Shown here piece after piece: positions 1 through 46,880 of a stretch of DNA of 64,000 bases (positions within the stretch are counted from its first letter, which is position 1; each line of letters opens with the position of its first letter). The notes beneath the pieces are model-generated. The model saw only the letters and a list, made by a program, of their open reading frames with translations, was not told the origin of the DNA and searched no databases. The stretch is from Tretioscincus oriximinensis (taxonomy: Eukaryota; Chordata; Lepidosauria; Squamata; Gymnophthalmidae), in the NCBI GenBank assembly GCA_022410635.1, contig JAJVDF010000250.1, forward strand, positions 863,478 through 927,477. Reading direction: 5' to 3'. The position numbers and the translations under genes were made by a program.

Positions 1-2310
1 AACAGGACAGGTTCGCCTCTACTTTCCCCTGCTTTCCTGAAAAATACCAGGGAGGCTTCCTACCTGAGTGTCATAGCAAAGGTAAGGATCATAGCATAGG
101 GACCCTATAAGGAGCAGTTTTGATGTTTATTCATATTTCTATCCCTTCTTCCCCAAATGTTTTCAGACAGATCACAGTAATATATCTCTAAACACAAGTA
201 AAAATCTGAAGAAGTAGACCTGTCTACGAAAGCTTATGCCAACCACTTTTCTCAAGTTAGTCTCAAAGTGCTGCTAGCCCCTTTGCTGGACTTTCTGCTA
301 GACTAACACGGCTATTTCTCTGAAATTGACAAGTAAAAATAGTTCGGCTTTTTCTTTAATGTTTGAATTATTTTTTTTTTNAAAAAAGTTTTGCCTGCTT
401 TTAACAAAGGAAGTTGAGATGTAATTTTATACTCCTATCACTGCGACATATTTGATAATGTTTAGGTGGAGATATTGTAGCTTTGAACTATAGAAGAGCA
501 CAGGTGCACATTCCCTGGATGGCAGTTGTTTTCTATGCAGGACAATTGCCAGGAAGGAGGTGGCAGTTTTTCAGCTGTTGCAACTTTTTAGCAATCCAGA
601 AGAGAAATTCATGTAGCAATACATATTGCATGTGGCCAGACTGTGTGTATGAATGATACATAAAAAAAATATATGGTAGTTATTTACTACTCAGTGTATT
701 CAATTGCAAATATTGCACTTTTTGCACAATTCTCATTGGCAGCAGCAATGACATTTTGGGTGGCCATTTTCCTATTCTAGCATAGCTGCAAAACGCTACT
801 GTACTTGTGAGATATTTATTTTCCACTCTGTGCTTCTGTTGCGTTCTACCATAAAGTTCTGCTTTAAATCTTGCTTGATTTGTGTGAAATTAAAACAGAG
901 GACACACACATTCGACAAATGAGAACTCAATTTTGCTGCAGGTTCCTATTATAATATAATATATAATATAATATAATTAGCAAAAGAATATCATTTGAAG
1001 AAGAAGGAAGCAGCAGGAGATGGAGCCCTAAAGAGATCTCTTTCCCGTTTTGTTCACAGAGCTGATCGCAGGCTGCAAACAAAACATTCAACCTCTNTTA
1101 TACTTTTAAAATCAGCTTTTTGCAGCTGATTGGCTCCCTGAGATTGGAAAGAGATCTGCTTAGACATCCTGCTGCTTTGGAGGGATCTTCTGCTTTTCCC
1201 AGGAGACTCCCCCAAATACTGAAAATGTGACCAGATTTCACTTAATGCGAATTGCATTATGCTGCTCTGGCCATGGATTTCAGAGCTAGCTTCNCTGACT
1301 CTGTCTTGCTTTGCAAATGGTTCGCGCTGAAAGTGTTTCCGGTTTGGAATGAATAGGAAACACGTCCGCTCATTGCAAAGCAACAGAGCATTCCTACTGG
1401 GTTTTTGCCCTTGGGAGAACAGAGCCATAGTATAGTATATTGGTGGAACTAATTCTGACAGCCTTGAAATTTGGCTGTGCTAACCTTCTACCTATAGCAC
1501 AGGAACCTTTATGTTCTTGNACCTCAAACAGAACTAGCCAGTAGTTGGATAAAGCTTATTTTCCCTAGAAAACAATAACCTCCTCTCTTATAGGATCCTC
1601 ACTGTTCAGTGAACCATTCAACTTCAGCAGTGATTTTTTAGCCAGATAGTTCTCTATCAATGTTTAACAGTAATTGGAAAATGTGACGTGTGCTACTGAG
1701 GTGGAAAGGAGTAGAACTTGTGATCATGAAATGATGGATGAGTGAGATTAAAATCCAACTTTGTAATCAAGTAGCACTTGGTAACACTTTGNGAGACAGG
1801 TATCTAAGAATTGTTCTCTTACATAGTTTTCATTCTTGAGATTATCCCTTACTTACCATAAATAAAATATCCTGCTTTTAATCGCTTAAGGAGGATGAAA
1901 CCAAAGACTCACTGTTAGCATTAGCCAAACAGGATGCTTGTGAACAAGGGACTTTTCTGCTAGGATTACTAATGCTAATCAGCAATAGAGTTCATTAGAA
2001 AGGAGCTTCTGTTTCATTACTATAACTGCAATAGCAGCAATACCATCTAAAAATAAGCAAAAGACGGAATATAATTTTGAGTGCAAATCTTGCTCAAATA
2101 AAAATGAATAATTGTGGGAATGTTGAAATAATAACTATTTTAATTATTTTAATTACATGTTTTAATTACAAACATTATGCTAATATAAAAGGTACAATTT
2201 ATGGAAAGGATGTAGATGATATTATTGATTAATTATAATAATAATAATATGCATGTGAATATTTTGACAATTTGTATTTTTAACATTGGTATATATTATT
2301 TTTGTTACAG
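1..2310 (+). other. PHLDB2 intron (5' edge of window)
   Basis: I see no exon on the + strand. It contains one copy of the SINE-like retroposon (206-328) and an AT-rich simple stretch near 950-978. A 124-codon minus-strand open frame at 1054-1428 matches nothing I know. Confidence 0.6.
206..328 (-). mobile_element. SINE-like retroposon copy A with 12 bp TSD
   Basis: Read on the minus strand it begins CAATTTCAGAGAAATAGCC and ends CTACTTCTTCAG. It is flanked by perfect 12 bp direct repeats, acaagtaaaaat, at 194-205 and 329-340, which indicates target-primed insertion. It shares its core (catAAGCTTtcgtagacagg in the opposite sense) with at least eight other copies in this window. Confidence 0.8.
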
Positions 2311-38482
<36,172 letters not shown>

Positions 38483-40460
38483 TCAAATGATGCAACAGTT
38501 AATTGTCTGGGCATAATGCAATAACAGCCTCATATTGGCAAGGCAATAGACTCATATTACAAGCCACACAAAATAACAAAAACCAGCAAATCACTTTCTT
38601 GGTATTCCAAAATGAAATATGTGCTATGTTAAGGGAGTAATGTTTTAGGATTTTTCCATACTTGCCAGTGCTGACCAGGAAGAAATCTATATATTGGTAC
38701 AGTTCAAAGGAAGCCCAACCTTCTCCTTAGTGTGTTCCAGGCCAGACTAAGACTCCCAGACTCCTCTTGGTCCTGTCTACAGAGATAAAAAAATTTCAAG
38801 ATCTACTGGCCGATTAGTGGATGGGACAGAACACCTCTGTACTCCTAATTTACCATTTTGCCAGCTCATCCTGATCTTCAGAGCACTCAGATCTACAATC
38901 CCTTCACCCTGTGTGCTGACTCCAAAACTGGTATGAGGATGGCATGGGGCAACCCATCCCAAGTGGGGGTGGTGGAGTATAAAAACAGCAGACTTGTTAA
39001 TCACTGTCACAGCAAAAGAAAAGGAAAGCTGCTTAAAAGATTGTGCACAAAAATGGATAATCAGATTGCTGTAATCTGGAGCCACATATTCTGTGGAAAT
39101 TTTACAAATTGATCATGCAGAAGTTTCTTAATTAAAAAAACCTGTAACGTGTTGGTTTGCTCTTTAATGAAAGAAGGCAAAATATGATGCCAATATCTAA
39201 TGTACAGGATTCTTTTAAGGTCTAGTGTCGTTTCCTTATGGGTATTTAATGACAATTTTCTGAACTAAAGTGTGTGATGTTTAATGTCTTAGTTTACTGA
39301 AGAACCAAAGATTCATACTGCCTAATCAAAATTTAGATTTTATAGAGTGAGCAATTCATTAAAATTTCTCATGCANACTAGTGGGATTTTAAAATATGAA
39401 CATAATTTCCTTACTTTAAAAATGTTGGACAAAAGCTACAGGGGTGAAGATTCCTTCAAATGTGAGCACAAATTGGATTCTAAAATTGTCGTGGGAATCA
39501 CCATCAAATAAAACGGTATCTAGAGCTGTTTTGAATCCTTTAAATAACAACATTCTTATTTTCCCACAGAATATTATTATCCCAACACAATGTATAGCTT
39601 ATACAAAAAAGGAAACATTGCATTTTCATCCTGGTGGTCCTAGCACACCAAAAGACTAAATATTTCCAGCTAATTCTGTATAATTATAAAAACAAANAGA
39701 CACAAATTGAACCTTTTTCATTCTATCCCTTCACACGGTGGTTATACTGCACAAGCAAATATACAAGAAATTAGGGATTAGGGAATAATATTTTATTGCA
39801 GACTGCCTGTGCCACATACAGAACACCACATAGAAACAGAAGTCCCTCTCTCCCCCCCATCCTTTCCAGTGCCGGTTCTTGGTGCATTTTAGGGCCTTAG
39901 CCTGCAGTATTCACAGAAATGGAAGCTCTGTTATTCAGGCACTTTGAAGTTCTTATGAAATCTTAAAGGTGGTTTTCATTTTGAAGTATCAAAATAATGG
40001 CATGCATGAGTCAGCCATATTTTGGCAAACCACAGTTGTGATGTGCTCGAATAGGCATCATTGCTTTTTAAAAATCATTTTTATTTTCCAGATTTTTTTA
40101 ATAGACAAATGAGGTTAATCACCAAGTAAATGCTTAAACTTTATTCATTTTGGGGGGGTGGGGGTGGGGGTAATGTAAAGGGAGACGGGAATTTCTCTCA
40201 TCTCTCGTTTTGTCTGGTCAACACCAACTATTTAGGTGCCTGAACAGAAGCTATGTAGACCTTTTCTGCACTGTAAACAAAGTGTTTCTGTTTTATCCAT
40301 TGCCAACTTCTCACTGCTATGTTACATGAGTGCCATGCGATCGCTCTTTATATCCACATTTAATGCATGCATTTATGTCTTATGTTGTTTCTTAATTTGG
40401 AGATACTTTTCATGTACTTGAAGAAGCTTTCTTTTTGAATAAATGTACCAAAAATGTAAA
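38483..40460 (+). other. PHLDB2: Probable PHLDB2 3' untranslated region
   Basis: No coding frame or clear transposon is seen between the stop and an AATAAA at 40438-40443, which follows a U-rich stretch. I infer that the 3'UTR ends near 40460. The exact cleavage site is not determined. Confidence 0.45.
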
Positions 40461-42024
40461 AAATTNAATAATTATCTACCTTAATTTTTCATACACAACA
40501 GTAAGTATAAGTTGATAAGAATGGATAAGATCTTAGAAACTGAGTAGATTTCTGACATTGTAAAAAAAATAACAGGCGATATGATANGCTTGCATGAAAC
40601 TATGCATTGTTNCCAGTGAGAAAAAATAGACAATCAAAATTCATTCATACTNTACAAGGCGGCTTTCTGTGATCTGGTGGGAAAGCACAACATAATTTAA
40701 TGGCCTGAAAGTTCAGTATTAATTTGGGAAAATCACTTTATTTTTCTTGCTAAGACTATTTACTCTTTAATAATCTTTTTTTTTCTTTCCCATTTAAAAT
40801 ATCTTGTTAATCTTTGGGGTACTGTATTTGAATGAATGAATGAATTTTGAACTTCATATCTGTGATACTCTCTTTTAATAATTTGATTTTGTAAGTGCCA
40901 TATGTTTTTAATGCAGAAAATTGTTACTTCTCTTTTAAGCAAATGATAAATAATAAACTTTACTTGCAAAAATGTAGTTTTAAAAATGTTTTCTGTGCGA
41001 AAAAAAAATTTCATCATATACTTTCATTGAAGATGTCNCTATTATACAATACAAATATCATAGTATAAATATATTGACCACATGTAAATAGCAATTGACA
41101 TCCAAATTCAGCATGTTTTAATTTCTATTCTCTTGTATTCAATTAAGCAACAGTACCTTATTTGAGACTTAAAATATAAGTACACAATGGTGTATACATG
41201 ATCAGGGATTTAATCCCAGTCAAGATTTAATCTTGTTTTAAATTATGCTAGCAGATCTAACCTCTATCCAGATAGGCTTGATTATGACTCAAGTGAAAAT
41301 AGATNAAGGGTAATTGTTAACTTATTAATATTTAAAGTGATAGCATCATCTAAAGAGACGAAGGACCACTTCTGTATTACCAGTAAAAAATCTCCATCAC
41401 ACTTGACTGTTTGTGTATCTGGCACGGACTCTCTTATTTGAGGGATGGATAATATTCCTTCGTGAGCCACAGGGAAATAAAAAAAAGGACACAAATGACC
41501 TCAGCACAAACCCTCTACCATTATACGAATGGTCTACACTCACATGTATACATGCATTCCAGATAAAGTTCAAGCTGGGCNGGGGGCTTGTATGTTGACT
41601 TCATCAGCACCCAAATAGAAGGAATTACAAGCATTCCAGTTCCCTACATTAAAACTCACTATTGGTTTCAATGGTTCTTCTTTATACCCCAAGTATCTGC
41701 TTACGAGAGCAATTGTGATTGAAAAAGAAAAGTCTTCAACTCTTCTATTTAAATNTATTGCTTTCCTATTTATCATTTTTTGGGGATGCCTTTATTTTAT
41801 ATCTGTTATTCTTCAACTGATACCAAGATATAAAACAAAATCAGGAATTGCTTTGAATAATTAATAGAAGCCCTGCAACCATTTTTTTGTTGTAGAATAT
41901 GCCTAGAGGTTGTACACATGGAAGAAGTTTGCAAAAAAAAAGTACATAACTTTAATTTACGCAATATCTATATTATGCATGCTCTAGCCTTTTTGTGACA
42001 TGGTAGCTTTTGATTTTAGAGGGA

Positions 42025-42120
42025 ATTTATTNATTCATTCATTTATTCCACCTTATATCTGAAGCTCTCAGGATGAGTAACAGCGGCACAAACAGAACAA
42101 AATTAGCTATACCCACACTT
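42025..42120 (-). mobile_element. L2-type tail, degraded
   Basis: It contains attcatttattccaccttat and gaagctctcaggatgagtaa. Confidence 0.45.
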
Positions 42121-43739
42121 TGCCTAGATATTCTCAACCCACACTAATATGGCTACTTCTTTGAATNTTTTTTTAATATATCTGAAAACGGAACTCACAG
42201 AACCTGATGTATGGGGCCATGCAAACGCACTGTGATTAACATTCCTGTGATCTAAATCAGTGTCTTTAACTTTTGATGATCCATTCACAGACCAGAATNC
42301 AGAAATTCCCTGAGTTTTCCATCCTGGCTTTTTTGATAGCAGTGGTTATGGATTTTATAACTAGTATTATATCCAGCACCCCTACCCTCTTCAAGATAAA
42401 GGCATTATTGTTCAGTTTTCCTACTTACCATTAGTAGTCACTGAATTGCCTAACAGAAATGAGGTTCCTCCTCTGTGTCCTTTGAAGTTAGCGTGAAATT
42501 TCCAACCAAAATATTCAGTTAGATCACTAAAGCCATAACTAGAAAAAAGGACCTACGGAAGTCTCAAGGAAAAGGACTAGTTCAGAGATACAAGGCGTGG
42601 GAACACGTGGTGCCTCCCACACTCTGGAACACCCAAGGCTCGCCAGGTACATACACTTTCTAGCTTTCAGCACCTGGTAAAAATATACTGTACCTTCATC
42701 CGGACTTTTGATTCCTAGCTTCCTCTTCATTTGTCTTTCCAGGGAGGGAGGAAGGATATGAATCTTTTAAACATTTTATTGGTTTAAACATTTTTTGTGT
42801 TGCATTTTGTCTTCTGTTCCGCCCTGGTACCTAAAATGAAAGGCACGATACAAATTCTTAAATGTGGGTAATACAAAACATGCAGGAGTTCCTTAATCCA
42901 CCCCAAATTCCCTGTTACTACACTATAAACTGGGAGAGATGGAAAGAAGGCTGAGGGATATCCCAGTCTTCAAAAGACAATGACAGGACAATCACAGTGA
43001 CAAGATGTAATAGTCATAAGAAAAGCCCTGACAAGTGTACTAGGCATCTATTCCCCTTCACTCATGATAACAATTTCAGGGAAAAACCCAGCCTGGAGCT
43101 TCCCTATCACTCCCAAATGCTCTACCTTAATGGCATGCTCTGGGATGTATAATAGTGGCAAGAAAACCTGTCTCAGTTGCCATAATGGAGGACATTAAAA
43201 TATTCCATACTGTGCCATACATCCCTGCATACAAACCCTGGTTTTCCAAGCATGATAAAAGTTCAGTTTAATGCAAATAGTGGGAAACTTTTAATAGTCC
43301 TAGAAAAATCAGGTCATGCTCACGGTAAGAGTCTTTTAAACCTATCTTTGTAGATGATTAAAATATTCTATCAGCCATCATAAAAATATATTAACTTCTA
43401 TTCTTGCTTTGCATTGCCCAGAAGGAACTGTTTCNTCTGCTATTATATGTAAACTGCCATCATAAAAGATCAAGTGCAGGATTCTTAATAATCCTTAATG
43501 TAAATATATAGCTTCAAAAANCATATTTCTGTGACTTTGATTGGTACAGCCACCTAAGCAACAACTGCTTTCTAGCCCAAAAAGAATCCTGAAAGCATTT
43601 TCTCTAGTCTTGCATCCTAGTAAACAAAAGGGAAAACATCTAAGGTGGCAATCACAGCTCCTATTTGTTACAATGAATCCACCAGCTTTTTTCTCCAGCA
43701 TATCATTTTGCATTTCAATAATGAGAGGCAAAAAGTAAT

Positions 43740-43975
43740 AACAGAATCATAGAGTTGGAAGCGATCTCCATGACAGCTGGGTGCAACCCTCTGCCTGATG
43801 CAGGATTCATTAAACGAAGACAGATGGCTGTCCATCATCTTCTGTTTGACAATTTCAGTCGAAGAAGGCCTCACGACCTCCTGTGGTAACCTATTCCACT
43901 GGCTGATTGCCTTACTGTTAGAAATTTATTTTTTCTCATATATAATCTGTATCAACCCTCTTGAAGTTTCATTTT
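43740..43975 (-). mobile_element. CR1 fragment
   Basis: It reads agaatcatagagttggaagc, ctgatgcaggattcattaaa and cctgtggtaacctattccac, a reversed CR1 3' segment. Confidence 0.6.
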
Positions 43976-45084
43976 GGTAGACACTGTTTTTGAGAAATTT
44001 TATTCAAAAGTATAAATAGTTTCTGACAAATGGAAGCCTTGGATAATGAATAATCAGGGAGAAGGAAAAGCAGGAACTAAATCTAAACTGGGGTGTATTT
44101 TAGTTCACNGGTTGGTAAGAAGGCAGAAGTGGCACCTGAAGAGGTTGAGCTATTGCTGGTCGAGTAACTTGTACACAAAAAATAGTACAAAAATGTTCCC
44201 CTGGAATCAAGGTGACTTGTATTTCTCTTTTTGTCCAAATTTCTGTTTTGAATAACAACTTATCCATCAGCAAACTGCCCAACAGATTCTTCTGTTTTTC
44301 TGACAAAGGTGCAGGATGCTCTAATGTGGTTTCTAAAAGCAACAACATCATCTTGTGAACATTTATGTCAACCTTGGTAATCAATATACCTTCATCCTAA
44401 CCTAAGATCATCCATCTCTGACTTGGAATATACAATGCTAACAAATCAGTCATCAATCCATGGTTTAACAGAATTATAACTTACCATTATCTTTTGTTGC
44501 CAAGTCCACTTACAATAAGGCTACACAATAAATAACCTCATCTATTATGCTATTAAATTTGGATATTCTGGAATATCCTGAAATAACTGGCACGGTTAAT
44601 GTAGGCTACCTCATTTCCCCTACAAATATACGTAAAGAAACACTGGCAATAGGAATTACTCATTGTATCTGTACTTGCAGCTGTAATAGCCCAGTNCTTT
44701 GCAATCTTACATAAATTAATCAGTGTGCAAAGAAAAAGCTCAATACCTTTCAGGCTCTGGACACTCATAAATTTTAATTCAGTGTAACACATCAGTACTG
44801 CTGGCAGGCTGTTTTCTTTTAACATTCTGTAACTCATAAAATCCATTTTTAGTTTATATTGAAACAAAGTTACTACTTAATTTTCTGATGTTTTTCTATT
44901 TTGAAAGTAGACTGAAACGGGATTAAAATTTAGGTGGAAGCAGGATCACTTCGGAATATCCACTTTGGCATAAATTTCATCTGCATTCAAGCGATTTTCC
45001 TGCCAAGAATTTACTTTCGGAATCAGTTGGGTTAGAAGGTGTAGCATAATTTTACATGGTTTGTTTTCCCCACCATTAAAAAAG

Positions 45085-46000
45085 ATGGGTCCCCCAGCCA
45101 ACTTCCTGCAAGCAGAAAAAAATGTTTTGTGTGGGCAGAACTGGGTGCATATTGGCTAAAGCGGCTTCCTCCCTTCCAGAGCCAGCTGCAGTGCATGCTG
45201 ACCAGAGGGCAGGGCAGGCTGGGTAGAGATGCCTGCTGCTCACTTTCCAGCAGGCCCTCCTACTGCACAACAACCTCGTTTCACTTTTTTTCACATTGGA
45301 GCTGTTGCTATTGCCACCTTTGTGAAGTCCAAGCTTTTATCATAAGCACCTGTCATTGTTAATCCCCAGATCAGCTAAGCTAAATATAATGTGTGCCACA
45401 TCGCAATTACATTTATCTAAACAGGAGTGTTTTATCATCGAAAAGGCGATTTGGGCGTTCCGGATAGTGATAGCAAGAGGCTGGAAAGAGAAAGTGATAT
45501 GGACCATAGAGTTATGGTACGAATATCTAGCAGAATTCCTCCTNTTCGATGTTATAAGGGAGAGAAGGTTAAGCTTAATAGGCCAACCCCCCAAAACGAG
45601 GTGGCAAATAAATTGGAACAAACTGATAGAATTTGGTGTTGGGAATAATAACTCTGCTGTGCTTTCGCATACAATTGCTATGCTTCATGACCAAAGGCTG
45701 TTTGTATAATTAATTGAGGCTGACTTCTCTCTACGGGTTGGGTGGGTGAGGGTTTGGACATGTTGTATCATATGTTTATCATATGTTATGTCATTTGTTT
45801 TCTGTTCTTTGTTTTTTTGTTTCTTGTTGAAATGTATTTTTTGTCAAAACTTAATAAAAAATTAATTAAAAAAAAGTGTAGAAAAGCAGGCAGAAACACA
45901 ACTAACAACCACAAAACAGCACATAGAAATTCTGTCAGAAAATAAGCTGGCAGTTTGTTATTATTTATGCCTGGCACCCCGTCTATATCGTGTGCCCTCA
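45085..46000 (+). repeat. Unclassified repeat, copy 1, interrupted by an L1 insertion
   Basis: 45085-45358 and 45878-46000 align by eye, in order, with one sequence at 48968-49620 (cttcctg-aagcagaaaa; cacctgtcattgt; aaaagcaggcagaaacacaa). The gap between the halves is filled by the L1 piece at 45360. Copy 1 also has internal deletions. Confidence 0.6.
45360..45877 (+). mobile_element. L1-type LINE 3' end
   Basis: One frame reads AIWAFRIVIARGWKEKVIWT and ELWYEYLAEFL, like the C-terminus of L1 ORF2. After the stop a short GT-rich 3'UTR ends aaacttaataaaaaatta and a poly(A) tract. It is 5'-truncated and has split an older repeat. Confidence 0.6.
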
Positions 46001-46345
46001 TGCTGGGGTGGGTGGTTATTTTTTCACCCAGAGGGTCATCGGCCTGTGGAACTCAATTCCAGAAGAGGTAGTAGCTAGCAGCCTGGATACTTTTAAGACA
46101 GGATTAGACAAGTTCATGAACACCCAGGGTATAAACAGCTACTAGGATGGGTCTCTTTGAGCCTCCCTCCAAGATGGAGCAACAGGTAGGATTCCTGAAG
46201 TACCATTTGCAGGGCGTCCAGAACAGGTGAAGATTTGGCCTTCCTGTGCTTCAGACTGCCCAGGTAGGCTACTGAGACAGAGTGACAAGACTATATGGGT
46301 TCTAGCCCGTTTCAGCAGAGCTCCTCTTAGGTTCTTATGTAAGTA
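46000..46345 (+). mobile_element. CR1 3' fragment
   Basis: It reads tcacccagagggtcatcggc, agacaggattagacaagttc and cagactgcccaggtaggcta, and ends ctcctcttaggttcttatgt. Confidence 0.7.
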
Positions 46346-46350
46346 ATAAT

Positions 46351-46557
46351 AGGCTGACGAGATGACCCCTTTTGGGGGGGTTGAAAGTCTGGTTTTGGGG
46401 TGCCTCCCAGTTTTTTCTGAGGAAATCTTTTTCAAAAAAAGATTTTTTTTAATTTTTGGGAGATTTTTATTTATTTATTTTTTCCTCAGAAAAAAAAACA
46501 AAAACGGGTTTTCAACCCCCGCCCCCCCCCCCCCCAAAGGGGTCATCTGGTCAGCCT
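46351..46557. mobile_element. Long-palindrome MITE with 9 bp TSD
   Basis: The inverted ends AGGCTGACGAGATGACCCCT and aggggtcatctggtcagcct extend inward through G/C tracts to a TTTTTTCTGAGGAAA motif on each side. Flanks are agtaataat (46342-46350) and agtagtaat (46558-46566), 8 of 9 matching. No coding capacity. The family is unknown to me. Confidence 0.65.
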
Positions 46558-46704
46558 AGTAGTAATCCGTAAAACAAACGACTGTCGCTCCAAATTTAAA
46601 ATTTCCCCAAATATCTGTTTTCTTATTCTTTCCCCTCAGCAGCTGACGGGCTTACACGTAACCATAGATAGAAGAATCCNAGACCGTATTTGCCTGGTGC
46701 TTTG

Positions 46705-46732
46705 GCGCATGCGTGCCTCCTTGCGCATGCTC
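46705..46732 (+). promoter_or_regulatory. Two NRF1-like sites upstream of ABHD10
   Basis: GCGCATGCGT at 46705-46714 and GCGCATGCTC at 46723-46732 match the NRF1 palindrome GCGCATGCGC at nine and eight of ten positions. They lie 67-94 bp before the ABHD10 ATG, inside the CpG-rich block. NRF1 drives many nuclear genes for mitochondrial proteins, which fits the product. No TATA box is seen. Confidence 0.6.
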
Positions 46733-46798
46733 TGAGAACTAGCAGAGCAGCCGATAGAAGAGGGCGTGCGTGCGTTGCGTGTGCTCCTTGTGCGGGTC

Positions 46799-46880
46799 AT
46801 GGCGGTGGCGGGAGTTGTGAGATCCCTGTGGCGGGAGCAGCTGAACTGGTGCTCTGCTGCTGCGCGCGGGGCTGGGCTGG
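46799..46880 (+). CDS. ABHD10: ABHD10 exon 1 (start and presequence)
   Basis: The ATG is at 46799 in gggtcATGg. The peptide is [20 protein letters not shown] and then AARGAGL. The donor is gctgg|gtgagt and the exon leaves in phase 1. It begins MAVA like the human protein but is 20 residues shorter overall. An in-frame ATG lies upstream at 46766, but MAVA is the conserved start. Confidence 0.85.

Larger units (their letters stand above)
40461..45080. other. PHLDB2-ABHD10 spacer, proximal part
   Basis: It is AT-rich. It holds a degraded L2 tail (42025) and a CR1 fragment (43740). No coding exon is recognised. Short open frames here are consistent with chance. Confidence 0.5.

Noticed and set aside
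1054..1428. 124-codon minus-strand frame in the first intron
   Set aside because: No recognisable family, contains Ns, and length is compatible with chance.
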